From Streptomyces genisteinicus (lineage in GTDB: Bacteria > Actinomycetota > Actinomycetes > Streptomycetales > Streptomycetaceae): a stretch of 64,000 bases of DNA. The notes under the pieces were generated by a model. It ran no database searches. It was not told the DNA's origin and saw only the letters and a program-made list of their open reading frames with translations. Shown here one piece after another: positions 41,903-51,653 of the stretch (position 1 is the stretch's first letter; every line of letters starts with the position of its first letter). Location: the NCBI RefSeq assembly GCF_014489615.1, contig NZ_CP060825.1, positions 1,529,501 through 1,593,500 of the forward strand. Reading direction: 5' to 3'. The position numbers and the translations under genes were made by a program.

Positions 41903-43204
41903 GTGGACAGTGACAGCTACGTGCCGCCTGCCTACGGCGGCGTGCCCCTGCACCACCGCCTCACCGGCTCCCTGCGCGAACTGACCTCGGCGGTGCTCGA
42001 CCGGCTGGTCGACCTCGTGCCGGTCTACGGCACCCTCCCCGACGAGCAGCTGCGCAACGACATCCGCAGGGTCGTCGAGCAGGCCATCCGCAGCTGCGCG
42101 ACGGTCCTGCGCACCGGCGAACTCCCGGACGACGCCCAGTTGCAGGTGCTCCGCCAGTCGGCCGCGAAGCGCGCCGAGGAGGGCGTGCCGGTGGAGTCGG
42201 TGATCCGCGCGTACCACGTGGGGGCCCAGGAGTGCCTGGAGCGGATGGCGCCCCACGCCGGCCCGGACGACCTGGACGCCGTGCAGGAGGCGGGGCTGCT
42301 GGTGCTCCGTTTCCTGGAGCAGATGACCGCCACCGTGGTGGCCGGGTACTTCACCGAGCGGCAGGCGGCGGCGAGCGAGGAGCAGTCGGCCCGGCAGGCG
42401 GTGCTGACGGCGCTCCTCGACGGCGACGACGTGCGGACCCGCAGCGCCCACTGGGGCTTCGACCTGCCGCCCTGCTACCTCGTGCTCGGGCTCTCGGTCG
42501 GCCCCCACCCGGACGAACGGACCGAGGGGGTGAGCCCGCTGATCGCCGTCAAGCGCAAGCGCCGCCGGCTGCGCGTCGAACTGGAGCGTCATGTCGGCGC
42601 CCCCGTGCTGGCGGCGCTGGGCGCCGAGGGCGGCATCGTGCTGGTCCCCCGCCGGGTCCCGGCCGGCCTGCTGACGGAGGAGGACTGGAGCTGGCTGGCC
42701 GGTGTGGTGTCCCACATGAGCCGTGTCGCCGGGGTGGAGATCGTGGCCGGCGCGACGGCGGCCTCCCCCGAGGACGTCGCCGCGGCGGCCGGTCTGGTCC
42801 ACGAGATCCGCGCGGTGGCGATCGCCTCGGGCCGGGGGCCGGGCGTCCACCGGCTCTCCGACGTGCTGCTGGAGTACCAGCTGATGCGTCCGGGACCGGC
42901 CCGCGACGCGCTCGCCGACCTGGTGGGGCCGCTCGCCGACAGGCCCGAACTCCTGGGCACGCTGCGGGCGTTCCTCCAGTGCGGGCTGAGCCGGCAGCGT
43001 ACCGCCGAGCTGTTGCGCATCCACCCGAACACGGTGGACTACCGGCTCCGGCGGGCGGCCGACGCCACCGGCCTGGACGCCACCTCGGGCTCCGACGTGA
43101 TCCGGGTCCGGGCGGCGCTGAGCGCCCACGACGCCCGCTGCGCCCTCACCGGCCTGACGCCTCCCCCCGGCGCACCGGCCGAAGAGGTGCCCGCGGGCCC
43201 GTGA
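41903..43204 (+). CDS. PucR-family transcriptional regulator
   Basis: 433 aa. An N-terminal RsbRD-like helical domain (LTSAVLDRLVDLVPVYGTLP to about residue 150), a central GGDEF-like degenerate domain (about 170-330) and the C-terminal HTH_30 of PucR proteins, RQRTAELLRIHPNTVDYRL (about 372-390). PucR-type factors control fatty-acid synthesis, purine or antibiotic genes in streptomycetes. Target unknown; autoregulation through the palindrome at 41863 is possible. GTG start. Confidence 0.86.
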   Translation: MDSDSYVPPAYGGVPLHHRLTGSLRELTSAVLDRLVDLVPVYGTLPDEQLRNDIRRVVEQAIRSCATVLRTGELPDDAQLQVLRQSAAKRAEEGVPVESVIRAYHVGAQECLERMAPHAGPDDLDAVQEAGLLVLRFLEQMTATVVAGYFTERQAAASEEQSARQAVLTALLDGDDVRTRSAHWGFDLPPCYLVLGLSVGPHPDERTEGVSPLIAVKRKRRRLRVELERHVGAPVLAALGAEGGIVLVPRRVPAGLLTEEDWSWLAGVVSHMSRVAGVEIVAGATAASPEDVAAAAGLVHEIRAVAIASGRGPGVHRLSDVLLEYQLMRPGPARDALADLVGPLADRPELLGTLRAFLQCGLSRQRTAELLRIHPNTVDYRLRRAADATGLDATSGSDVIRVRAALSAHDARCALTGLTPPPGAPAEEVPAGP

Positions 43205-43312
43205 GCCCCCTCCCGGCACCCCGGACCGACCGGCCGTTGCCCGCGAACACGTTCGACACTACGGTCCGGAGTGATCACCGGCCGCCCGTGCCCGGGATCG
43301 GCCGGAGGGGTG

Positions 43313-45019
43313 ATGAGGGAGCAGGTTCCGGGTGTGATCGGCAATCCGGTGCTGGCGGGGTCGCACCCCGACCCGTCGATCGTGCGCGTGGGGTCCGACT
43401 ACTACCTGGCCACCTCGACCTTCGAGTGGGCCCCCGGCGTCCGGCTGCACCATTCGACGGATCTGGTGCACTGGCGGCCGCTGGGCGGCGCGCTGGACGG
43501 TCCCCGGCTGCTCGACCTGACCGGATGCCCTGACTCCGGGGGCGTCTGGGCACCCGCCCTCAGCCATGCGGACGGCCTGTTCCACCTCGTGTACAGCAAC
43601 GTGTCCACGTACGCGGGCGGCTTCACCGACAGTCCCAATCTGCTCGTCACCGCGCCGGCGCCGCACGGCCCGTGGTCCGATCCGGTGCCGCTGCACGCCC
43701 GGGGCTTCGACGCCTCGCTGTTCCACGACGGCGGGGAGAGCCTCCTGCTGAACATGGTCCACGACTGGCGTCCGGGTCACGGCGGATCCACCGGGCTGGA
43801 GATCACCCGGTACGACCGGACCCGCCGCGCGCTCACCGGCGAGCCGCGGCGGATCGTCCTCCCCGCGCAGGACGCGTGGGTCGAGGGCCCCAACCTCTAC
43901 CGCCGCGGCCCCTGGTACTACCTGCTCACCGCGGACGGCGGCACGGGCTACGGGCACCGGGTGACCGTGGCGCGCTCCCGCTCGGTCACCGGCCCCTACG
44001 AACGCGACCCGGCCGGCCCGCTCGTCACCTCCGCCGGCCGGCCGGACCATCCCCTCCAGAAGGCCGGTCACGGCAGCCTGGTGGAGACCGCCGACGGCCG
44101 CTGGTACATGGCGTACCTGGTGGCCAGGCCGCTGGGGCGGCACGGTCCGTGCGTCCTCGGCCGCGAGACGGCCCTGACGCCGGTCGCCTGGACCCCGGAC
44201 GGGTGGCCCCGGACGCCCACGGGCCTTCCGGAGCTCCGCGTCCCGGCGCCCGGCCCTGCTGCCGCGCCCCGGCCGCCGGAGCACGGCCGTGCCGCCGACA
44301 GCATGGACGACGGCCCCACCCGCTCCGACGACACCGATGACGCCGACAGCACGGACAGCACCGACGACACCGACGGCACCGACGACACCGACGACTTCGA
44401 CGCGGCCGAACTGGGGCCCGACTGGTCGACCCTGCGCCGGCATCCGTCGGCCGACTGGCTGTCCCTGACCGAGCGGCCCTCCCACCTGCGGCTGCGCGGC
44501 GGACGCTCCCCGAGGAGCCTGACCGGCCCCAGCCTGGTCGCCCGGCGCCTGACCTCGCACCGCTGCTCCTTCGAGGCGACGGTCGAGTACCGGCCGCGCT
44601 CCTTCCAGCACCTGGCCGGGATCACCGCGTACTACAACACGCTCACCTGGTATTTCCTCCACGTCACCGCCGACGACGACGGCCGCCCCGTGCTGCGCGC
44701 GGCGGGCAGCGACCGGGGCGTGGTCACGCTCGACGAGGCGGGCCAGGTCCCCCTCGGCGACACCGCGCGGCTGCGGCTGGGGTTCGACGTGGACGGGCCC
44801 CGGCTGCGCTTCCGGTACGACGCCGGAACCGGCTGGCGGCCCCTCGGCGGGGCGCTCGACGCGACGGTCCTCTCGGACGAGCACGCCGAGGACGTCGAGG
44901 ACGGCCTCATCCGCGGCCTCGGCTTCACCGGCGCGTTCGCCGGGCTGTGGACCTGGGACCTGACCGGCGGCGGGCTTCCGGCCGACTTCGACGAGGCGAC
45001 GTACCGCGAGACGGCCTGA
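43313..45019 (+). CDS. GH43-family beta-xylosidase/arabinofuranosidase-like enzyme
   Basis: 568 aa, no signal peptide, so probably cytoplasmic. Residues about 8-310 are a GH43 five-bladed propeller with the three acids: D20 (GSHPDPSI), D133 (RGFDASLFHD) and E191 (WVEGPNLY). A beta-sandwich domain of the GH43_11/XynB type starts near 365 (DDFDAAELGPDWSTL). Between them lies an Asp/Thr/Ser linker (about 336-364) encoded by a GACGACACC-like microsatellite. GGAGGGG precedes ATG 43313; an earlier GTG at 43271 is possible. It should hydrolyse xylo- or arabino-oligosaccharides. Confidence 0.88.
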   Translation: MREQVPGVIGNPVLAGSHPDPSIVRVGSDYYLATSTFEWAPGVRLHHSTDLVHWRPLGGALDGPRLLDLTGCPDSGGVWAPALSHADGLFHLVYSNVSTYAGGFTDSPNLLVTAPAPHGPWSDPVPLHARGFDASLFHDGGESLLLNMVHDWRPGHGGSTGLEITRYDRTRRALTGEPRRIVLPAQDAWVEGPNLYRRGPWYYLLTADGGTGYGHRVTVARSRSVTGPYERDPAGPLVTSAGRPDHPLQKAGHGSLVETADGRWYMAYLVARPLGRHGPCVLGRETALTPVAWTPDGWPRTPTGLPELRVPAPGPAAAPRPPEHGRAADSMDDGPTRSDDTDDADSTDSTDDTDGTDDTDDFDAAELGPDWSTLRRHPSADWLSLTERPSHLRLRGGRSPRSLTGPSLVARRLTSHRCSFEATVEYRPRSFQHLAGITAYYNTLTWYFLHVTADDDGRPVLRAAGSDRGVVTLDEAGQVPLGDTARLRLGFDVDGPRLRFRYDAGTGWRPLGGALDATVLSDEHAEDVEDGLIRGLGFTGAFAGLWTWDLTGGGLPADFDEATYRETA

Positions 45020-45049
45020 GCCGTTCCCCGGGGCCGGGGTGCCCGCGGG

Positions 45050-45129
45050 CCCGGCTCCCGCGGACCGGGCGGCGCACGTCCCGGCTCCCGCGGACCCGGG
45101 CCGAGGCGCATCCCGGCTCCCGCGGACCC
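45050..45129 (+). repeat. Three copies of a 17-bp GC-rich repeat
   Basis: CCCGGCTCCCGCGGACC at 45050-45066, 45080-45096 and 45112-45128 (periods 30 and 32), in the gap between the convergent GH43 and VOC genes. Confidence 0.85.
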
Positions 45130-45151
45130 GGGGCCAGGCGTGCGGAGGTAC

Positions 45152-45517
45152 TCAGTCCGCCAGCGTCTTCTTCGGGCGCAGCACGCAGAACTCGTTGCCC
45201 TCCGGGTCGGCGAGCACCGCCCAGGTCACGTCCTCGCCCTGGCCCACGTCGGCCCGGGTGGCGCCGAGCGCGAGGATCCGCTCGACCTCGGCGGCCTGGT
45301 CGTCCGGGCTGAGGTCGAGGTGGAGACGGTTCTTGACGGTGCGGCCCTCGGGGACGGGGAGGAAGCACATGCCGGGCAGCGCGGCGGCGTCCGCCCCGAT
45401 GACGATCTCGTGGGCGTCCTCGTACACGATCTTCCAGTCGAGCACCTGCGTCCAGAACCGGGCCAGCGCCGGGGCGTCGTGGCAGTCGATCGCGATCTGG
45501 TAAAGGGAAACGGCCAT
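45152..45517 (-). CDS. VOC (glyoxalase/bleomycin-resistance fold) protein
   Basis: 121 aa. Two beta-alpha-beta-beta-beta modules: AVSLYQIAIDCHDAPALARFWTQ, then VLDWKIVYED, and a second half with RLHLDLSPDDQAAEVERILALG, WAVLADPEGNEFCVL. Members include glyoxalases, dioxygenases and resistance proteins. Substrate unknown. It follows sufT by 60 bp on the same strand and may be the last gene of the suf transcript. Confidence 0.86.
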   Translation of the reverse strand: MAVSLYQIAIDCHDAPALARFWTQVLDWKIVYEDAHEIVIGADAAALPGMCFLPVPEGRTVKNRLHLDLSPDDQAAEVERILALGATRADVGQGEDVTWAVLADPEGNEFCVLRPKKTLAD

Positions 45518-45577
45518 GCCCGTCAGTCTGCCTGACGGGCACGGCCGTTCGCGTCCCGGGCTGGGCCGGGGACCGGC

Positions 45578-45916
45578 TCAGACGTTGAAGCCGAGCGCGC
45601 GCAGCTGCTCGCGCCCGTCGTCCGTGATCTTGTCCGGGCCCCACGGCGGCATCCAGACCCAGTTGATCTTCAGCTCGTTGACGATGCCGTCGGTCGCGGA
45701 CTTCGCCTGGTCCTCGATCACGTCGGTCAGCGGACAGGCAGCCGACGTCAGCGTCATGTCCAGGGTCGCGACGTTGGAGTCGTCGATGTGGATGCCGTAG
45801 ATGAGGCCCAGGTTGACGACGTCGATCCCCAGCTCGGGGTCGACGACGTCGTACAGCGCCTCGCGGACTTCTTCCTCGGAGGCCGGCTTCAGCGCCGCCC
45901 CAGCGTTCTCCGTCAT
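45578..45916 (-). CDS. sufT: SufT-type metal-sulfur cluster assembly protein (MIP18/DUF59)
   Basis: 112 aa. DUF59 fold with VVDPELGIDVVNLGLIYG, LDMTLTSAACPLTD (conserved Cys) and the WVWMPPWGPDKIT region of SufT/PaaD-like proteins. SufT helps mature Fe-S proteins. It overlaps the sufU stop by 4 nt (ATGA). Confidence 0.93.
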   Translation of the reverse strand: MTENAGAALKPASEEEVREALYDVVDPELGIDVVNLGLIYGIHIDDSNVATLDMTLTSAACPLTDVIEDQAKSATDGIVNELKINWVWMPPWGPDKITDDGREQLRALGFNV

Positions 45917-46383
45917 GCCGTTGTCCTCTCGGGGTCGGTGCCGCCGCCCAGCGCCTGCGCGGTCGCGTCCTTCCACGCCATCCAGCTCAGCAGGGCGCAC
46001 TTCACACGGGCGGGGTACTTGGAGACGCCGGCGAACGCGACCGCGTCCTCCAGCACCTCCTCCATCGCGTCGTCGGGCTCCAGCTGCCCCTTCGACTGCA
46101 TCAGCTCCAGGAAGGTGCCCTGGATCCGCTGCGCCTCGGCGAGCTCCTTGCCGACCAGCAGTTCGTTCAGCACGGATGCGGAGGCCTGGCTGATCGAGCA
46201 GCCCTGCCCCTCGTACGAGACGTCCTCGATGCGGGAGCCGTCGTACTTCACCCGGAGCGTGATCTCGTCGCCGCACGTCGGGTTGACGTGGTGCACCTCG
46301 GCGTCACCGTCCCGCAAGCCCCGCCCGTGCGGGTTCTTGTAGTGGTCCAGGATGACGTCCTGGTACATCGAATCCAGCTTCAC
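45913..46383 (-). CDS. sufU: SufU zinc-dependent sulfurtransferase/scaffold
   Basis: 156 aa. Conserved residues C37, D39, C62 and C129 (NPTCGDE, GQGCSIS, RVKCALL) bind zinc and accept sulfur from SufS. GQGCSISQASAS is the SufU hallmark. Fifteen bp after sufS in the suf operon. Confidence 0.96.
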   Translation of the reverse strand: MKLDSMYQDVILDHYKNPHGRGLRDGDAEVHHVNPTCGDEITLRVKYDGSRIEDVSYEGQGCSISQASASVLNELLVGKELAEAQRIQGTFLELMQSKGQLEPDDAMEEVLEDAVAFAGVSKYPARVKCALLSWMAWKDATAQALGGGTDPERTTA

Positions 46384-46397
46384 GCGTCGTCAGCCCT

Positions 46398-47654
46398 TCA
46401 TCCGAAGAAGTTACGGACGTGCTCCAGGCCGTCGACCAGAGCATCGACCTCTGCCGGCGTGGAGTACAGATAGAACGACGCCCGCGTGGTCGCGGGAATT
46501 CCGTACCTCAGGCAGACCGGCCGCGCGCAGTGGTGTCCCACGCGGACCGCGATGCCCTGCTCGTCCAGCACCTGGCCCACGTCGTGCGGGTGGATGTCGC
46601 CGAGCGTGAAGGAGATCGCCGCGCCGCGGTCCTCGGCCGTGGTCGGGCCGATGATCCGCAGGTCCGGCACCTCCAGCAGCCGCTTCACCGCGTACTCGGT
46701 GAGGGCGTGCTCGTGCCGGGCGATGTTCTCCATGCCGATCGAGGTGAGGTAGTCCACGGCCGCGCCGAGGCCGACGGCCTGCGCGATCGGGGGCGTGCCC
46801 GCCTCGAACTTGTGGGGTGCCGGCGCGTAGGTCGACGAGTGCATCGACACGGTCTCGATCATCTCGCCGCCGCCGAGGAACGGAGGCAGGTCCTCCAGCA
46901 GTTCCTGCCGTCCCCAGAGCACGCCGATGCCGGTCGGGCCGCACATCTTGTGGCCGGTGAAGGCCACGAAGTCGGCGCCGAGCGCCTGCACGTCCAGCAC
47001 CATGTGCGGGGCGGCCTGCGAGGCGTCGATCAGCACCAGGGCGCCGACGTCCTGGGCGCGGCGGACGATCGCCTCGACCGGGTTGACGGTGCCCATGATG
47101 TTGGAGACGAGCGTGAAGGAGACGATCTTCGTCTTCTCCGTGATGACCTGCTCGATTCCGGACAGGTCGAGCCGTCCGTCGTCGGTGAGGCCGAACCACT
47201 TCAGCTTGGCGCCGGTGCGCTGCGACAGCAGCTGCCACGGGACGATGTTGGAGTGGTGCTCCATCTCCGTGATGACGATCTCGGTCTCGCGGTCCACGCG
47301 GTAGGGCTCGTCCGCCCAGCCCAGCATGTTGGCGACGAGGTTGAGCGACTCCGAGGCGTTCTTGGTGAAGATCACCTCGTCGCGGCTCGGCGCGTTGACG
47401 AACGCCGCGACCTTGTCACGGGCGCCCTCGTACAGCGCCGTGGCCTCCTCGGCGAGCACGTGCACACCGCGGTGGACGTTGGAGTTGTGGCGCTCGTAGT
47501 AGGCGCTGAGCGCGTCGAGCACCTGGCGCGGCTTCTGCGAGGTCGCCGCGTTGTCCAGGTAGACGAGCTTCTTGCCGTCGTGGAGCACCCGGTCGAGGAC
47601 CGGGAAGTCCTTGCGGATCGCCTCCGTGTCGAGGAGGCCGGGCAGCTGTGTCAC
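46398..47654 (-). CDS. sufS: SufS-type cysteine desulfurase
   Basis: 418-aa class V PLP enzyme delivering sulfur to SufU. PLP lysine K236 (FTGHKMCGPTG) and catalytic Cys376 in VRVGHHCARP; LDNAATSQKPRQV opens the family fold. Two starts: GTG 47654 (AAAGGGG six nt upstream, preferred) or ATG 47660, two codons earlier. Confidence 0.96.
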   Translation of the reverse strand: MTQLPGLLDTEAIRKDFPVLDRVLHDGKKLVYLDNAATSQKPRQVLDALSAYYERHNSNVHRGVHVLAEEATALYEGARDKVAAFVNAPSRDEVIFTKNASESLNLVANMLGWADEPYRVDRETEIVITEMEHHSNIVPWQLLSQRTGAKLKWFGLTDDGRLDLSGIEQVITEKTKIVSFTLVSNIMGTVNPVEAIVRRAQDVGALVLIDASQAAPHMVLDVQALGADFVAFTGHKMCGPTGIGVLWGRQELLEDLPPFLGGGEMIETVSMHSSTYAPAPHKFEAGTPPIAQAVGLGAAVDYLTSIGMENIARHEHALTEYAVKRLLEVPDLRIIGPTTAEDRGAAISFTLGDIHPHDVGQVLDEQGIAVRVGHHCARPVCLRYGIPATTRASFYLYSTPAEVDALVDGLEHVRNFFG

Positions 47655-47742
47655 GCCCATCCCCTTTCGTGCCCTGCTCCGCCCGCGGGGCTCACCCGCG
47701 GGTCGGAGGCGGTCTGCGGGCCGGTGGCCCGGGGCGCGTCGC

Positions 47743-48507
47743 TCACAGAGAGACGCCGCCCTTGGTGTACTGCTCGTAACCCTCTGCCTCCAGCTTGTCG
47801 GCGAGCTCGGGGCCACCCGACTCGACGATCCGGCCGCCCGCGAAGACGTGCACGTGGTCGGGCTGGATGTAGCGCAGGATGCGCGTGTAGTGGGTGATCA
47901 GCAGGGTGCCGACCTCGCCCGTGGCACGCACCCGGTTGACGCCCTCGGAGACGACGCGGAGCGCGTCGACGTCCAGGCCGGAGTCCGTCTCGTCGAGGAT
48001 CGCGATCTTCGGCTTGAGGAGCTCCATCTGGAGGATCTCGTGGCGCTTCTTCTCACCGCCGGAGAAGCCCTCGTTGACGTTGCGCTCGGCGAAGGCCGGG
48101 TCCATGTGGAGCTCGCCCATCGCCTCCTTGACCTCCTTCACCCAGGTGCGGAGCTTGGGGGCCTCGCCGCGGATCGCGGTGGCGGAGGTGCGCAGGAAGT
48201 TGGAGACCGAGACGCCGGGGACCTCGACCGGGTACTGCATGGCGAGGAACATGCCGGCGCGGGCGCGCTCGTCGACGGACATCTCCAGGACGTCCTCGCC
48301 GTCCAGGGTCACGGTGCCACCGGTGATCGTGTACTTGGGGTGGCCCGCGATGGAGTAGGCGAGGGTCGACTTGCCGGAGCCGTTGGGGCCCATGATGGCG
48401 TGGGTCTCGCCCTGCTTCACGGTCAGGTCGACGCCCTTGAGGATCTCCCGGGAGCCGTTGTCGGCTTCGACGGAGACGTGCAGGTCGCGGATTTCAAGCG
48501 TTGCCAT
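47743..48507 (-). CDS. sufC: SufC ABC-type ATPase
   Basis: 254 aa. Walker A GPNGSGKST at 40-48, ABC signature SGGEKKRHE near 155 and Walker B KIAILDETDSGLD. The ATPase of the SufBC2D scaffold. ATG 48507, 7 bp after the ferredoxin. Confidence 0.97.
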   Translation of the reverse strand: MATLEIRDLHVSVEADNGSREILKGVDLTVKQGETHAIMGPNGSGKSTLAYSIAGHPKYTITGGTVTLDGEDVLEMSVDERARAGMFLAMQYPVEVPGVSVSNFLRTSATAIRGEAPKLRTWVKEVKEAMGELHMDPAFAERNVNEGFSGGEKKRHEILQMELLKPKIAILDETDSGLDVDALRVVSEGVNRVRATGEVGTLLITHYTRILRYIQPDHVHVFAGGRIVESGGPELADKLEAEGYEQYTKGGVSL

Positions 48508-48514
48508 GGGTGAC

Positions 48515-48832
48515 TCAGGACTCCTGGGTGACGGAGACGAGCACATCGTCCCCTTCGATCTGTACGGGGTATACGGGCACGGGGCGCGTGGCGGGAAGCC
48601 CGGACGGCTTGCCGGTGCGGAGGTCGAAGCTGGAGCCGTGCAGCCAGCACTCGATCGCGCAGTCCTCGACCTCGCCCTCCGACAGCGAGACGTTCGCGTG
48701 CGAGCAGATGTCGTTGATCGCGAACACCTCGCCCTCGGTGCGCACCAGCGACACCGGCGTGCCGTCGAGTTCCACCCGCTTCGGGGTGTCCTCCTCCAGC
48801 TCGCTCAGCGCGCAGGCTCTGACGAAGGTCAT
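48515..48832 (-). CDS. Rieske-type ferredoxin of the suf operon
   Basis: 105 aa. A [2Fe-2S] Rieske site: C43/H45 (CSHANVS) and C62/H65 (CWLHGSSF). Probably supplies electrons for cluster assembly; such a gene is standard in actinobacterial suf operons. Its ATG overlaps the sufD stop by one base. Confidence 0.93.
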   Translation of the reverse strand: MTFVRACALSELEEDTPKRVELDGTPVSLVRTEGEVFAINDICSHANVSLSEGEVEDCAIECWLHGSSFDLRTGKPSGLPATRPVPVYPVQIEGDDVLVSVTQES

Positions 48833-50055
48833 CAGACGGACGCCTCCAGCTCCGCCTCGATCTTGGCGATGAGGCGCTCCTCGACGTCCGGCAGGCCGAT
48901 CTGCTGGACGAGCTCGGCGAAGAAGCCGCGGACGACCAGACGGCGGGCCTCGGCCTGGGGGATGCCGCGGGCCATCAGGTAGAAGAGCTGCTCGTCGTCG
49001 AAGCGGCCGGTGGCGGAGGCGTGGCCGGCGCCGGCGATCTCGCCGGTCTCGATCTCGAGGTTCGGCACCGAGTCGACGCGCGCGCCGTCCGTGAGGACGA
49101 GGTTGCGGTTCATCTCGTAGGTGTCGGTGCCCTCGGCCGCGACGCGGATCAGGACGTCGCCGATCCACACCGCGTGCGCGTCGTCGCCCTGGAGGGCGCC
49201 CTTGTAGACCGCGTTGGACTTGCAGTGCGGCACGTTGTGGTCGACGAGGAGGCGGTGCTCCTGGTGCTGGCCCCGGTCGGTGAAGTACAGGCCGAAGAGC
49301 TCGGCCTCGCCGCCGGTGCCGGCGTACGAGACGCGCGGGTGGAGGCGGACCAGGTCGCCGCCGAAGGTGACCACCACGGACTTGAAGGAGGCGTCCCGGC
49401 CGACCAGCGCGTTGTGCTGGGCGACGTGGACGGCCTTGTCGTTCCAGTCCTGGACGGAGACGACGGTCAGCTTGGCGCCGTCGCCGAGGACGTAGTCGAC
49501 GTTGGCCGCGAGGACCGCGTCACCGGTGTGGTCGATGACGACGACGGCCTCGGCGAACGCGCCCAGCTCGATCAGCTGGTGGCCGAAGGCGGTGCCGCCC
49601 TCGCCGTGCACGGCGATCCGGACCGGCTCGGTGAGCACGGTCTCCTTGGGCACGGTGACGACCGACGCCTGCTCGAACGAGGAGTACGCCTGGGCGGCGA
49701 CCCGGTCGACCGGGGTGCCCGCGCGGCCGAGCCGCGCGTCGTCGCGGCCGACGGTCTCCACGGTGACGCCCTCGGGCGCCTCGATCGCGACCTTGACGCC
49801 CGAACCGGTGGCGACGGCGGTGCCGTCGTGGAGCCCGCGGAGGCGCTCCAGCGGGGTGAACCGCCACTCCTCCTCGCGGCCGTGCGGGACCGGGAAGTCC
49901 GCCACGTCGAACGACGGGGGCGCGCTCATACGGGTGGCGACGGTCGACTCCGCGGCCACCGCGATGGAGCCGGCGGTGGTGGAGCCCACCGGAGGGGGTC
50001 CCCCCTGGACCGGAGTACTGCGGAGGTCCTCGGGGGCGTTCTGAGCCTCAGCCAT
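48832..50055 (-). CDS. sufD: SufD scaffold protein
   Basis: 407 aa. Right-handed beta-helix with RVSYAGTGGEAELFGLYF, HCKSNAVYKGAL and the C-terminal GRFDDEQLFYLMARGIPQAEARRLVVRGF, the shared SufB/SufD end. ATG 50055 starts MAEAQNAPEDL; the preceding codons are Ala/Pro-rich. It sits 176 bp after sufB, across a strong mRNA hairpin. Confidence 0.95.
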   Translation of the reverse strand: MAEAQNAPEDLRSTPVQGGPPPVGSTTAGSIAVAAESTVATRMSAPPSFDVADFPVPHGREEEWRFTPLERLRGLHDGTAVATGSGVKVAIEAPEGVTVETVGRDDARLGRAGTPVDRVAAQAYSSFEQASVVTVPKETVLTEPVRIAVHGEGGTAFGHQLIELGAFAEAVVVIDHTGDAVLAANVDYVLGDGAKLTVVSVQDWNDKAVHVAQHNALVGRDASFKSVVVTFGGDLVRLHPRVSYAGTGGEAELFGLYFTDRGQHQEHRLLVDHNVPHCKSNAVYKGALQGDDAHAVWIGDVLIRVAAEGTDTYEMNRNLVLTDGARVDSVPNLEIETGEIAGAGHASATGRFDDEQLFYLMARGIPQAEARRLVVRGFFAELVQQIGLPDVEERLIAKIEAELEASV

Positions 50056-50103
50056 GGCTGTCGGTCTGCTCGCTTTCTGCATTCGGTGCGTTCGCGGGTC
50101 CTC

Positions 50104-50143
50104 GGCGGCCGCGGCCGGAAGCTCTGCTCCGGCCGCGGCCGCC
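50104..50143 (-). promoter_or_regulatory. Intercistronic 16-bp hairpin between sufB and sufD
   Basis: Perfect arms (50104-50119 with 50128-50143, 8-nt loop). A second 8-bp hairpin (GGGCTCAC/GTGAGCCC) spans 50160-50178. The distance to the next stop and start fits an mRNA-processing, stability or partial-termination element that could set the SufB:SufD ratio. Confidence 0.55.
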
Positions 50144-50231
50144 ACCGGGCCCGCTCACTGGGCTCACCGTGTGAGCCCGGGGACGTGATCGGGGCGGCGG
50201 GTCCGGGCGGGTGCCCGGGGCCTTGGGGGGC

Positions 50232-51653
50232 CTAGCCCACCGAGCCCTCCATCTGCAGCTCGATCAGCCGGTTGAGCTCCAGCGCGTACTCCATGGGGAG
50301 TTCCTTGGCGATCGGCTCGACGAAGCCGCGCACGATCATGGCCATCGCCTCGAACTCGGTGAGGCCGCGGCTCATCAGGTAGAAGAGCTGGTCCTCGGAG
50401 ACCTTGGAGACGGTCGCCTCGTGGCCCATCGAGACGTCGTCCTCGCGGACGTCGACGTACGGGTAGGTGTCCGAGCGGGAGATCGTGTCGACGAGCAGGG
50501 CGTCGCAGAGCACGTTGGACTTGGCGCCCGGGGCGCCCTCGCCGATCTCGATCAGGCCGCGGTAGGAGGTGCGGCCGCCGCCGCGGGCCACCGACTTGGA
50601 GACGATGTTCGAGGAGGTGTTCGGGGCCATGTGGACCATCTTGGCGCCGGCGTCCTGGTGCTGGCCCTCGCCCGCGAAGGCGATGGACAGGGTCTCGCCC
50701 TTGGCGTGCTCGCCCATCAGGTAGACGGCCGGGTACTTCATGGTGACCTTGGAGCCGATGTTGCCGTCGACCCACTCCATGGTCGCGCCCTCGTAGGCCA
50801 CGGCGCGCTTGGTGACCAGGTTGTAGACGTTGTTCGACCAGTTCTGGATGGTCGTGTAGCGGCAGCGGCCGCCCTTCTTGACGATGATCTCGACCACGGC
50901 GCTGTGCAGCGAGTCCGAGGAGTAGATCGGGGCGGTGCAGCCCTCGACGTAGTGGACGTAGGCGTCCTCGTCGACGATGATCAGCGTCCGCTCGAACTGG
51001 CCCATGTTCTCCGTGTTGATGCGGAAGTAGGCCTGGAGCGGGATGTCCACGTGGACACCCTTGGGGACGTAGATGAAGGATCCGCCGGACCACACGGCCG
51101 TGTTCAGCGAGGCGAACTTGTTGTCGCCGACCGGGATGACGGTGCCGAAGTACTCCTGGAAGAGCTCCGGGTGCTCCTTGAGCGCGGTGTCGGTGTCCAG
51201 GAAGATGACGCCCTGCTCCTCCAGGTCCTCGCGGATCTGGTGGTAGACGACCTCGGACTCGTACTGCGCCGCGACACCGGCGACCAGGCGCTGCTTCTCC
51301 GCCTCCGGGATGCCGAGCTTGTCGTAGGTGTTCTTGATGTCCTCGGGCAGGTCCTCCCAGGAGGCGGCCTGCGCCTCGGTGGACCGCACGAAGTACTTGA
51401 TGTTGTCGAAGTCGATGCCCGACAGGTCGGAGCCCCAGCTCGGCATCGGCTTCTTGTCGAACAGCCGCAGGCCCTTGAGCCGCAGCTTCAGCATCCACTC
51501 CGGCTCGTTCTTCTTCGCGGAGATGTCGCGGACGACTTCCTCGGAGAGACCGCGCTTGGCGGCGGCGCCGGCCGCGTCGGAGTCGGCCCAGCCGAATTCG
51601 TACGTGCCCAGACCCTCGAGTTCGGGGTGGGCAGTCTCCGTGGGGAGAGTCAT
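50232..51653 (-). CDS. sufB: SufB scaffold protein
   Basis: 473 aa. Core Fe-S scaffold subunit: [38 protein letters not shown] (assembly Cys), [18 protein letters not shown] and the C-terminal [22 protein letters not shown] 51653 overlaps the sufR stop (ATGA). Confidence 0.97.
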   Translation of the reverse strand: MTLPTETAHPELEGLGTYEFGWADSDAAGAAAKRGLSEEVVRDISAKKNEPEWMLKLRLKGLRLFDKKPMPSWGSDLSGIDFDNIKYFVRSTEAQAASWEDLPEDIKNTYDKLGIPEAEKQRLVAGVAAQYESEVVYHQIREDLEEQGVIFLDTDTALKEHPELFQEYFGTVIPVGDNKFASLNTAVWSGGSFIYVPKGVHVDIPLQAYFRINTENMGQFERTLIIVDEDAYVHYVEGCTAPIYSSDSLHSAVVEIIVKKGGRCRYTTIQNWSNNVYNLVTKRAVAYEGATMEWVDGNIGSKVTMKYPAVYLMGEHAKGETLSIAFAGEGQHQDAGAKMVHMAPNTSSNIVSKSVARGGGRTSYRGLIEIGEGAPGAKSNVLCDALLVDTISRSDTYPYVDVREDDVSMGHEATVSKVSEDQLFYLMSRGLTEFEAMAMIVRGFVEPIAKELPMEYALELNRLIELQMEGSVG

